Below are positions 1 through 6,816 of a stretch of DNA of 64,000 nucleotides, one piece after another (within the stretch, counting starts at the first letter, position 1; each line of letters starts with the position of its first letter). The position numbers and the translations under genes were made by a program. The notes beneath the pieces are model-generated. The model had not been told where the DNA came from. It saw only the letters and a program-made list of their open reading frames with translations, and ran no database searches. Origin of the DNA: Segetibacter sp. (GTDB taxonomy: Bacteria > Bacteroidota > Bacteroidia > Chitinophagales > Chitinophagaceae); the NCBI GenBank assembly GCA_028288485.1, contig JAQBNO010000142.1, forward strand, positions 1 through 64,000. The letters are read 5' to 3'.

Positions 1-382
1 TGCAGGTGGATGGATCTTGTTTGGGATACAGTTCATCTGGCAGTTCCCTCACTTTTGGGCCATCGCATGGGTTGCCCACAATGACTATAGCAAAGCCGGC
101 TTTAAGCTCTTGCCTGCAGATAAAGGACCAACAAAGTTTACTGCATTACAGTCGATAATGTATTCAATAGTAATGGTGCCGGTTGGAATGTTGCCTTATT
201 ACTTTGGTATGACTGGAAATGTAAGTTTATGGATAGTAATTGCTTGCAATTTATTTATGGTGGTACAGTGTATGCGGTTATACATTGAAATGGATGTAAA
301 AGCTGCAAGACGTGTAATGTTCAGCAGTTATATTTATCTACCTATAGTTTTGCTTGCATTACTGGCAGATAAGATTAATTGA
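1..382 (+). CDS. ctaB: Protoheme IX farnesyltransferase (heme O synthase), C-terminal part, cut by the window edge
   Basis: Membrane prenyltransferase that adds a farnesyl group to heme b to make heme O for the terminal oxidase. Only about the last 125 residues are present: the reading frame is open to base 2, so the start lies outside the window. The visible part has the conserved segment around AGFKLLP after a DYSKAG stretch and three to four hydrophobic spans typical of the UbiA fold; the catalytic Asp-rich motifs lie upstream. It is followed on the same strand by cytochrome oxidase subunits, the usual Bacteroidota order. Family call is confident; the partial state is due to the window edge, not to decay. 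Confidence 0.9.
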   Translation, partial: AGGWILFGIQFIWQFPHFWAIAWVAHNDYSKAGFKLLPADKGPTKFTALQSIMYSIVMVPVGMLPYYFGMTGNVSLWIVIACNLFMVVQCMRLYIEMDVKAARRVMFSSYIYLPIVLLALLADKIN

Positions 383-426
383 GTATAGAGAATGCGCAAC
401 AAAAAGCCGTTGAAATATTATTATAA

Positions 427-487
427 GTACAAGAGTGCGACGCAACGATGTAATATTCATTAACCGTCGCTGGGTCAATAAAATAAA
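427..487 (+). repeat. Dispersed intergenic repeat, copy 1 (core variant A)
   Basis: Begins GTACAAG, has the core GAGTGCGACGCAACG followed by ATG and an AT-rich middle, and ends in a GGGTC plus A-rich tail. It sits between ctaB and the first subunit III gene. Member of the family described in the findings. Confidence 0.8.
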
Positions 488-498
488 AAATAAAAGAG

Positions 499-1083
499 AT
501 GATGGCTACAGTGAGTGAACAACAACGTAAAAGAATTCATCCACATAAATTTGCGCTATGGGTGGCAATGGCAAGCATATTAATGATGTTTGCAGGCTTT
601 ACCAGTGCGTATATTGTTAAAAGGAGTGATAGTAACTGGCTCGAATTTAGTCTTCCGCCGGTATTCTGGTATTCGACGTTTGTAATATTGTTAAGCAGTC
701 TTACCATGTACCTTGCCGAAAAAGCTTTTAAAGCCCGAAATATCGGTCGTTACCGGCTACTGATTACAGTTACTGCTGCTTTAGGTGTTTTATTTACCGT
801 GTTACAATGGTCAGGTTTTGATTACCTGCAGGCGCATGGGGTAAAATTAATCGGAAGCAACAGCAATGCGGCCGGATCGTTCCTCGGTGTGATCACTGGC
901 GTTCATATACTACATGTATTGGGTGGTGTGGTTGTATTGTTGACCATGTTTATAAGGGCCTTTAACAGGCGTAAGAAGAATTATAGTAGTATAGCTATAG
1001 AAGTCGCGAGTACCTACTGGCATTTTGTTGATGCTATCTGGATATACCTTTTTATCTTTTTCAACATAGTCAGGGCCTCATAA
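499..1083 (+). CDS. Cytochrome c oxidase subunit III family protein (194 aa)
   Basis: Integral membrane subunit of a heme-copper terminal oxidase. Five hydrophobic spans are visible, at about residues 18-40, 53-75, 84-105, 127-150 and 168-191. The C-terminal half carries the subunit III signature GVHILHVLGG and a final helix with TYWHFVDAIW. At 194 residues it is near the usual length of the short, five-helix forms. The start could be either of two adjacent ATG codons (499 or 502). It precedes a second subunit III-type gene by 145 bp; two consecutive COX3-like genes are normal in Bacteroidota caa3-type loci. Role in proton-pumping respiration is inferred from the family. Confidence 0.9.
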   Translation: MMATVSEQQRKRIHPHKFALWVAMASILMMFAGFTSAYIVKRSDSNWLEFSLPPVFWYSTFVILLSSLTMYLAEKAFKARNIGRYRLLITVTAALGVLFTVLQWSGFDYLQAHGVKLIGSNSNAAGSFLGVITGVHILHVLGGVVVLLTMFIRAFNRRKKNYSSIAIEVASTYWHFVDAIWIYLFIFFNIVRAS

Positions 1084-1177
1084 AGTGTGCGGGTTATAGT
1101 AGGCACGGGCGGGAAATTATTCGTAGAGATAGTTATTAGTATTAAGAATATTTTAAAATTAGTACCGTTTTTTAGTG

Positions 1178-1205
1178 TTGGTTTCGACACGGACAAATAA
1201 ATTTG
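1178..1205 (+). promoter_or_regulatory. Bacteroidota-type promoter before the second subunit III gene
   Basis: TTG at 1178-1180 and TAAATTTG at 1198-1205 fit the -33 TTG / -7 TAnnTTTG pattern of Bacteroidota sigma factor promoters, with a slightly short 17-base spacer. The ATG follows 24 bases after the -7 element. Confidence 0.5.
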
Positions 1206-1228
1206 CATACCAAACTTAAACAGAACAC

Positions 1229-1909
1229 ATGGAAACAACAGCAGTAGCAGCAGATACTAAATGGTGGAACGGAGGTAAAAGTCCCTTCAATGTGGAGTAT
1301 GGGAAATTGATGATGTGGTATTTTTTAATGAGCGACTCTTTTACTTTTGGCGCTTTTCTTATTGCTTACGGCACCGTTCGTTTTGCCAGTAATGGCTGGC
1401 CCGACCCAAATGAAGTTTTCAGATCTTTTCCGGGTGCTTCTGAAGGAGCTAATGCCCCATTGGTTTTCGTAAGTGTTATGACCTTTATTCTGATTGTTAG
1501 TTCGGTTACAATGGTACTTGCAGTTCATGCAGGGCATGAAAGGAATAAAAAGCAGGTAGCTAAATATTTGCTCTGGACTATTATCGGTGGCCTTATGTTT
1601 TTAGGTTGCCAGGCGTGGGAGTGGAATCACTTGCATCATGAAGGTGCCTGGTGGGGAAGAAACCCTTTTCCCAATTCTGACGGCACAGGGTCAACTTCTA
1701 ATTTTACTAACTTCTTTTTTACTATTACTGGGTTTCATGGTTTTCACGTTTTCTCCGGTGTGATAATAAATATTATCATGTTGATAATGACACTCACTGA
1801 TACTTTTGAAAAGAGGGGACACTATCTAATGATCGAAAAAGCCGGGTTATACTGGCACTTTGTAGACCTGGTTTGGGTATTTGTATTTACGTGCTTTTAT
1901 CTGCTTTAA
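1229..1909 (+). CDS. Cytochrome c oxidase subunit III (226 aa)
   Basis: Second COX3-like membrane subunit. Hydrophobic spans lie at about residues 27-47, 76-100, 110-130, 160-185 and 205-225. Family marks are FHGFHVFSGV and the last helix with EKAGLYWHFVDLVWVF, in which the conserved Glu and His of subunit III are present. The N-terminus is hydrophilic and the first ATG follows a good TAAATTTG promoter. It is 25 bp from the subunit IV gene, so the two are probably cotranscribed. Confidence in the family is high; which of the two subunit III proteins is the main structural one cannot be told from sequence. Confidence 0.92.
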   Translation: METTAVAADTKWWNGGKSPFNVEYGKLMMWYFLMSDSFTFGAFLIAYGTVRFASNGWPDPNEVFRSFPGASEGANAPLVFVSVMTFILIVSSVTMVLAVHAGHERNKKQVAKYLLWTIIGGLMFLGCQAWEWNHLHHEGAWWGRNPFPNSDGTGSTSNFTNFFFTITGFHGFHVFSGVIINIIMLIMTLTDTFEKRGHYLMIEKAGLYWHFVDLVWVFVFTCFYLL

Positions 1910-1934
1910 ACTAATTCATTATTAAAACTAATTT

Positions 1935-2375
1935 ATGGAACATACCACAACTTCACATGCTGCACACGATAACCACGGTGGAACAAAAGAGATCTGGAGA
2001 ACGTTCTGGATCCTATTAGGCCTCACGATTGTGGAACTAATATTAGGCTATATAATGATTGGAGTTGAAAGTAACGGCGGCCGTCTTGCTTTAAAGGGCG
2101 CAATTATTATTTTAATGTTGGCCAAGGCATTTTATATCGTTGCTTATTTTATGCATTTAGGCTCAGAGATAAGGAACCTTATAATGACTATAATTGTTCC
2201 CCTGGCACTGTTAATTTGGGGGATAATAGCTTTTTTATACGATGGCCATTCTTACAGAAGTAACAGGAACACGTACGATAAGTATACCAGGGAGCAAAGC
2301 CAGATAAAATCTACCGATAAAAGGGCTGATGAAAAAGGTGCCCATGGCGAGAAGAGAACAGGAGCGATGGAGTAG
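1935..2375 (+). CDS. Cytochrome c oxidase subunit IV, bacterial type (146 aa)
   Basis: Small accessory subunit of the caa3-type oxidase. After a His-rich hydrophilic N-terminus there are three membrane spans (about residues 22-43, 52-73 and 82-103) with the family feature of a central helix ending in YFMHLG. The C-terminal 40 residues are charged and probably face the cytoplasm. This tail is longer than in many homologues, and I cannot assign it a role. It follows subunit III by 25 bp and ends just before a strong terminator, closing the oxidase operon seen here. Confidence 0.88.
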   Translation: MEHTTTSHAAHDNHGGTKEIWRTFWILLGLTIVELILGYIMIGVESNGGRLALKGAIIILMLAKAFYIVAYFMHLGSEIRNLIMTIIVPLALLIWGIIAFLYDGHSYRSNRNTYDKYTREQSQIKSTDKRADEKGAHGEKRTGAME

Positions 2376-2404
2376 GAGGATAATTTATTTTAATAAAAGA
2401 ACCT

Positions 2405-2438
2405 GAAAAAACCATCGCTTTCCGGCGATGGTTTTTTT
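2405..2438 (+). terminator. Rho-independent terminator after the oxidase subunit IV gene
   Basis: A perfect 9-bp stem (AACCATCGC with GCGATGGTT) with a short loop is followed by a run of seven or eight T. It ends the oxidase subunit operon, although scoI starts only about 12 bp later. Confidence 0.85.
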
Positions 2439-2449
2439 GTATAAATAAC

Positions 2450-3175
2450 ATGAACAAAAAAGCTTTTATTGCTATTTGCTTAGCCCTTTTTATCCCTGTA
2501 ATTAGTTATTATATAGTGAAAGGCGTAAGCGGAGATGCTGTTGATATACCACGACGATTTTATATGGATTCTGTTGTTGAGAAAACGGTGGATGGCAAAA
2601 CAACAACCGACACGGTTTGGCACAAAACAGGAAACATAACACTCGTTAACCAGTTAGGAGATACTGTTAGCTTGTACGACATACAGGACCGCATTATTGT
2701 TGCCGATTTCTTTTTTACCCGCTGCCCGAACATTTGCCCGAAAATGACGCAAAACATGGCAAAGCTGCAACAGTCTTTCTCCCAAATGAAACAAGGTAGA
2801 AAGGTGATCGACTCTTCCATCGTACGCTTCCTGTCTTTCTCTATCGACCCTGAAAGAGATTCTGTAACAGCGTTAAAAAGCTATGCCGACAAATTCGGGG
2901 TTAATCACGACAACTGGTGGATGCTTACCGGGAATAAAAAAACGATTTACGACTTTGCTTTAAATGAAGTGAAGTTAGGCCTCGAAGATGGTGAAGGGGT
3001 GGATACTTCTTTTATACACTCACAAAAATTTGTATTGCTCGATAAAAACTACGTAGTAAGAGGTTATTACAATGGTCTTGAGAAAGAGTCCCTCGCTCTG
3101 TTAGCAAAAGACATTGGATTATTAATGCTTGAAAAAGATAAGAAAAATAAAAAGAGCATTTTTCAACCACAGTAA
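2450..3175 (+). CDS. SCO1/SenC family copper chaperone (241 aa)
   Basis: Thioredoxin-fold protein that delivers copper to the CuA site of cytochrome oxidase subunit II. One N-terminal membrane anchor (about residues 5-24) places the domain on the outer face of the inner membrane. The copper ligands are visible: the CxxxC pair Cys92 and Cys96 in RCPNICP, and the distal His190 in FIHSQKFVLL. A loop of about 25 residues with TTTD repeats precedes the core. It starts immediately after the oxidase terminator, so it may use its own promoter or read-through. Function is confident from motif and context. Confidence 0.9.
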   Translation: MNKKAFIAICLALFIPVISYYIVKGVSGDAVDIPRRFYMDSVVEKTVDGKTTTDTVWHKTGNITLVNQLGDTVSLYDIQDRIIVADFFFTRCPNICPKMTQNMAKLQQSFSQMKQGRKVIDSSIVRFLSFSIDPERDSVTALKSYADKFGVNHDNWWMLTGNKKTIYDFALNEVKLGLEDGEGVDTSFIHSQKFVLLDKNYVVRGYYNGLEKESLALLAKDIGLLMLEKDKKNKKSIFQPQ

Positions 3176-3199
3176 TACGCTTTATTTAACCTGATATTT

Positions 3200-3784
3200 A
3201 TGATAGCCGCAACCATTCAAAAGAACGATAAAAAAGCTTATTGGCTTATTGGAATATTTTCTGTTGTTGTTTTTACCGCCGTCCTTGCTCTGGGCAAATT
3301 TAAACTCGATGTTCAGCCAGGTTTCGACATACATATTTTTGCTAAAATCAACGCATTTGTAAACGGTGCTGTAGCCGTTTTGCTGATAGCTGCGCTAATC
3401 GCCGTAAAAAATGGAAAATACAAGTTGCATAAGAATATTATGATTACTGCAATGTTGTTATCCATTCTTTTCCTCGTTTCGTACATAGCCCATCATTTGC
3501 TGGCGGGTGAGGCAAGGTTTGGCGACCTTGATCATGACGGAATGGTAAGTGCTGAGGAAAAATTGCAGGTGGGTGCGGCTCGAATTGCCTATCTCGTTTT
3601 ATTGGCAACTCATATTGTGCTTGCTGCCGTTATTCTGCCGTTTATTTTATTCACAGCTTACCGTGCCTTGACTTCCGAATGGCCGGCTCACAAGAAGCTG
3701 GCAAAGTATACCTGGCCATTGTGGCTATACGTTGCGGTTACAGGACCAATTGTTTATTATTTGATCAGCCCTTATTATACGTAG
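3200..3784 (+). CDS. DUF420 membrane protein with an EF-hand-like loop (194 aa)
   Basis: Five membrane spans at about residues 14-33, 49-69, 79-100, 128-152 and 171-190, with the KINAFVNG and HHLLAGEARFG segments typical of DUF420, a family linked to cytochrome oxidase maturation. It follows the SCO gene by 24 bp, matching that role. The unusual part is the loop between spans 3 and 4, which contains DLDHDGMVSAEE. That string fits a canonical 12-residue EF-hand calcium loop, with Asp at positions 1, 3 and 5, Gly at 6 and Glu at 12. Whether it binds calcium is inference; a single loop without clear flanking EF helices is also possible. Confidence 0.85.
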   Translation: MIAATIQKNDKKAYWLIGIFSVVVFTAVLALGKFKLDVQPGFDIHIFAKINAFVNGAVAVLLIAALIAVKNGKYKLHKNIMITAMLLSILFLVSYIAHHLLAGEARFGDLDHDGMVSAEEKLQVGAARIAYLVLLATHIVLAAVILPFILFTAYRALTSEWPAHKKLAKYTWPLWLYVAVTGPIVYYLISPYYT

Positions 3785-3871
3785 TGACTCCGGCTGCAAA
3801 AGTTCGGAAACGTCAAATGTGAAACCTGAAATACAACTTCAGCCGCGTTTCATTTTATTTGATTGCATGAA

Positions 3872-3931
3872 TTTTTTTATGGGGCCGACATTTTATCTTG
3901 TTTTGACTTTTGTTGCGTCGCACTCTTGTAC
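3872..3931 (-). repeat. Dispersed intergenic repeat, copy 2
   Basis: Reverse orientation: head GTACAAGAGTGCGACGCAAC read on the minus strand, tail CCCATAAAAAAA. It occupies most of the space between two convergent genes, DUF420 and the acetyltransferase. Confidence 0.8.
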
Positions 3932-3980
3932 TGGTAATCTTTGAGCCCCTTTTTAAGTCTTCTGTTATATTAAAACGGAA

Positions 3981-4580
3981 CTATTCATGTGATCCTTCAA
4001 TATTTAATTTTCGGACCACTTTGGCGGGGTTCCCTACAGCTAATGTGTCATCCGGAATATCTTTGGTTACAACCGATCCTGCTCCGATAACACAACGGTT
4101 TCCTATTGTAACTCCGGGGCAAATAATAGCGCCACCTCCAATCCAGCAATCATCGCCGATTGTTACAGGTTTAGCATTTTCAACCGTTCGCCTGGTTTCA
4201 TAATTTAAGGGGTGAGTTGCAGTATAAATTTGTACACCAGGTGCGAACAAAACGCGTGAACCGATAGTTACTTTCATTACATCTAAAACCACACAGTTCA
4301 CATTAAAGTATACGTTCTCGCCACAAACAATATTATAACCATAATCACAATGAAATGGAGGTTCTATATATAAACTGGCAGGTGCGTACGGAATAAGTTC
4401 GGCTATTATCGATCTGGCATTGCCGCTAACCACGTATTCGGTTACATTCAATTGATGTAATAGCCTTTTTGCTTTTAACCGCTCACTCACCAACACTTCG
4501 TCAGAAGCAAGATAGGGTTCACCTGATAACATTTTTTCTTTTTCCGTTTTCATATCTCCCGATTTAACGAATTGTCGCAT
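3981..4580 (-). CDS. Maltose/galactoside O-acetyltransferase family (LbH-MAT), 199 aa
   Basis: Acetyl-CoA-dependent O-acetyltransferase of the left-handed beta-helix type. The N-terminal Mac domain (KEKMLSGEPY and the helices after it) is followed by hexapeptide repeats, clear in CWIGGGAIICPGVTIG and RCVIGAGSVVTKDI. The catalytic His of this family is His123 in ATHPLNYETRR. The acceptor may be a sugar but cannot be fixed from sequence. The frame opens at 4580; a second Met at residue 10 (4553) is an alternative start and better matches the length of homologues. It stands alone, convergent with the DUF420 gene. Confidence 0.88.
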   Translation of the reverse strand: MRQFVKSGDMKTEKEKMLSGEPYLASDEVLVSERLKAKRLLHQLNVTEYVVSGNARSIIAELIPYAPASLYIEPPFHCDYGYNIVCGENVYFNVNCVVLDVMKVTIGSRVLFAPGVQIYTATHPLNYETRRTVENAKPVTIGDDCWIGGGAIICPGVTIGNRCVIGAGSVVTKDIPDDTLAVGNPAKVVRKLNIEGSHE

Positions 4581-4693
4581 TATTAAAAATTAAAAGTTAC
4601 ATCTCTTATTCCCGGTAAATTATAACATTTGTTCACGAGATACGCTGTGCCGCATTTTTTTGATCATCGTTTTTCCACGCCTTTTTAATTTAC

Positions 4694-5296
4694 TTAAATT
4701 ACCATAGTCCTGAATGTCAGGTTTATTCTTGGCCTGGTTATTTTCTTCGTTGTTGGCAGCCTGTGCAGCCAATGGGTTTGAGTAGTATCTTTCATAACCA
4801 GCAGGCTGCCATTTTCCAGTACAAGAGAAGTTATTTCATTTGTCTTTTTATGCTTAAATAAAAATTTTCGTTCTGCTCCAAAACTTAACGATGCGATCGT
4901 GGCATTTCTTCCCAATGATTTTTCGTCGTCGCTGTGATAAGCCATTCCTTCATCACCGTTATGGTATAAGTTCAATAGACACGAGTTGTATGTTACCCCA
5001 GTAATTTCTTCCGTAATTTGCTTAAGCTCCAGCAATTCTTTGGTCCATGCCAATGCTTGTTTTGTAATATTTGAATAGGTATAGAGGTAGCCGGAGTCGC
5101 CATACCACGCCGCTTTTCTTTTAGTTATAATATGTTTGCCGAAAATAACAGCTTCATCGTTTTTCCATTCGATAGTATCTAGAAGTCTTTCATAATAATT
5201 CAGTGCCTCTTTTTGCTTAAGCACTTTACCGTGGTAGTTTACAACACCATCGTACGGCAGCAGGTTAACTATTTCAGCAGGATTAAATAAGTCCAT
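4694..5296 (-). CDS. alkB: AlkB-like Fe(II)/2-oxoglutarate-dependent DNA dealkylase (200 aa)
   Basis: Oxidative demethylase expected to repair 1-methyladenine and 3-methylcytosine type lesions. The iron ligands are visible as H121-x-D123 (YHSDDE) and His178 in HWLHRLP; the 2-oxoglutarate arginine lies in RINLTFR (Arg190 or Arg196). I start the gene at the Met of MDLFNPAEI rather than 27 codons upstream, because homologues begin there and the upstream residues lie inside the preceding gene in another frame. Its start overlaps the end of the Ada-like zinc protein by 14 bp, so the two are probably translationally coupled. ada lies further upstream on the same strand. Confidence 0.9.
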   Translation of the reverse strand: MDLFNPAEIVNLLPYDGVVNYHGKVLKQKEALNYYERLLDTIEWKNDEAVIFGKHIITKRKAAWYGDSGYLYTYSNITKQALAWTKELLELKQITEEITGVTYNSCLLNLYHNGDEGMAYHSDDEKSLGRNATIASLSFGAERKFLFKHKKTNEITSLVLENGSLLVMKDTTQTHWLHRLPTTKKITRPRINLTFRTMVI

Positions 5297-5528
5297 TCTT
5301 CCAGTTTTTATAATCACTATATAAACAATGTCCGCAAGGACGAAAGCCTTGTTGTATAGCTTCATTTTTTGATTCAAAAAATACCCGGTTTTCTTTCTTC
5401 ATTCGTTTTCCTGATTTACAATTGAGTTTGCCGTAGATTTTTAGCTTTGTATTTCCGCCTAAAATAACCACTTCCTGCCTTATTAACTTCATGAGTCGCG
5501 GATCATTTATTTCTACATGAGGTATCAA
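5283..5528 (-). CDS. Stand-alone Ada-type zinc-binding domain protein (81 aa)
   Basis: Small protein resembling the N-terminal metal-binding domain of Ada, which in E. coli Ada accepts methyl groups from DNA phosphotriesters. The run LKIYGKLNCKSGKRMKKE, then NRVFF, EA and GFRPCGHC, matches that domain. Three cysteines are visible (Cys37, Cys65, Cys68); the fourth ligand of the four-Cys Ada site is not evident. It overlaps the alkB start by 14 bp on the minus strand. The nearby Ada lacks exactly this domain, so the pair looks like a split Ada. Whether this small protein accepts methyl groups or only binds zinc and DNA is open. Confidence 0.75.
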   Translation of the reverse strand: MIPHVEINDPRLMKLIRQEVVILGGNTKLKIYGKLNCKSGKRMKKENRVFFESKNEAIQQGFRPCGHCLYSDYKNWKNGLI

Positions 5529-5610
5529 AACAATGTTATTTATTAATACGTGAAATAATCATTCGGGCGATCCTTCGAATCTATAAATCCTGGTTCTTTA
5601 CGGTTCTCCG

Positions 5611-5755
5611 GTACAACTGTGCCGCCCTTCGGTAAAACCACGGTATCCTTCGAAAGTGATTAGGGCAAGAACTGCCACGCTGAATAATGCGATACAGTAA
5701 AAGCGAGCGTGGCAACGATGTTTAATAGCAAAACCCTGTTCGGGCCATAAAAAAC
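5611..5755 (+). repeat. Dispersed repeat, long composite copy 3
   Basis: Two head motifs in one element: a first GTACAACTGTGCCGCCC and, about 85 bp on, a second head with the variant core GCGAGCGTGGCAACG and the tail GGGCCATAAAAAA. An internal perfect inverted repeat TGCCACGCT / AGCGTGGCA can form a stem. It lies between the Ada-zinc gene and ada. Confidence 0.75.
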
Positions 5756-6613
5756 TCAATTGAAGTCGGAGCCTAAAGTATCTGTATGCGCAGCTTCCCA
5801 CCCAATGATGGCGGTTTTACGAGCACTTCCCCAGTGGTATTGCCCAAATAAGCCGGTTGATTGAATGATACGATGACAGGGAATTAAAAACGCAACCGGG
5901 TTATCGCCAATAGCGGTACCGACTGCTCTTGAAGCTTTTGGTACCGCTATTTGTTTTGCAATATTTCCATACGTCGTCAACTGTCCCATTGGAATTTTCA
6001 AAAGTGTTTCCCATACTTTCAATTGTAATTCGGATCCTTTTAAGTGCAGCTTTATTTGGCTGAGTTTGCTCCAGTCGTGCGTGAAAATCCAGAGTACATT
6101 TTGTTGCGCAAGGTCAAGCATCTTCGTATACGTAGCTTTGGGAAATCTGGTTTCCAACGCCTGTAAAGCGTAGTGTTCATCGTCAGCAAAAGCTATATGA
6201 CAAATTCCCTTCGCAGTAGATGCTACGAGAATATTTCCAAAAGGGCTTTCAGCAAAACTGTAATTGATGGAGAGATTTTCGCCCCCGTTTTTATATTCTC
6301 CCGGTGTCATTCCTTCAATGTTTATAAATAGATCGTGCAGCCGCCCTGTTCCCGACAAGCCTGTTTCAGCCGCAGCATCAAACAATGTACCGTGGTTATG
6401 CAACATTTTTTTGGCATACTCGATCGTCAGGTATTGCACGAATTTTTTAGGACTAACACCGGCCCAATCGGTAAATAACTTTTGGAAATGAAAAGGGCTT
6501 ACATTTATTTTTTCCGCCACTTCTTCCAAATTAGGCTGCGATTTGAAATTGCTTTTTATATATTCAATAGCTTCTGCAATGCGGCGATAATTGATTTCCT
6601 CCTGCACTTTCAT
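5756..6613 (-). CDS. ada: Ada-like AraC regulator / O6-methylguanine-DNA methyltransferase lacking the zinc domain (285 aa)
   Basis: Fusion of an AraC-type helix-turn-helix (about residues 8-105, with SPFHFQKLFTDWAGVSPKKF) and an O6-alkylguanine methyltransferase domain (about 120-280). The suicide cysteine is Cys246 in FLIPCHRII. It is expected to remove alkyl groups from guanine O6 and to act in transcription. The N-terminal phosphotriester-sensing zinc domain of classical Ada is absent; a stand-alone version is encoded about 230 bp downstream. I choose the Met at 6613 because a strong promoter (6634-6664) lies just upstream and the frame-open extension does not look coding. Confidence 0.88.
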   Translation of the reverse strand: MKVQEEINYRRIAEAIEYIKSNFKSQPNLEEVAEKINVSPFHFQKLFTDWAGVSPKKFVQYLTIEYAKKMLHNHGTLFDAAAETGLSGTGRLHDLFINIEGMTPGEYKNGGENLSINYSFAESPFGNILVASTAKGICHIAFADDEHYALQALETRFPKATYTKMLDLAQQNVLWIFTHDWSKLSQIKLHLKGSELQLKVWETLLKIPMGQLTTYGNIAKQIAVPKASRAVGTAIGDNPVAFLIPCHRIIQSTGLFGQYHWGSARKTAIIGWEAAHTDTLGSDFN

Positions 6614-6633
6614 TTTCGTGTAATTTAATGAGA

Positions 6634-6664
6634 CAAAAGTAGAATTGCAGGTAGCTGTGGCCAA
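6634..6664 (-). promoter_or_regulatory. Promoter of ada
   Basis: On the minus strand TTG (6664-6662) is followed after 20 bases by TACTTTTG (6641-6634), a full match to the Bacteroidota TTG / TAnnTTTG pattern. It sits 20 bases before the chosen ATG and rules out the longer upstream start. Confidence 0.65.
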
Positions 6665-6816
6665 CCCGAAAATTGCGAACTTTAAAACAAGGTTGTTTTT
6701 AGAATTTTTCAAGTTATGCTTTGCGCCTATGATAAGTTCAAGTGCCAAACCTGTAAGGGTAAAAACTTATTCCTTTTAGTGCTTTCCCTCGCTAACTTTA
6801 TCGCCAATTTTATCTT

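Noticed and set aside
1014-1238. Minus-strand open frame between the two oxidase subunit III genes
   Set aside because: Antisense to subunit III with no recognisable domain; shadow.
5598-5801. 67-codon minus-strand open frame beside ada
   Set aside because: Made almost entirely of a long repeat copy; similar open frames occur in other copies.
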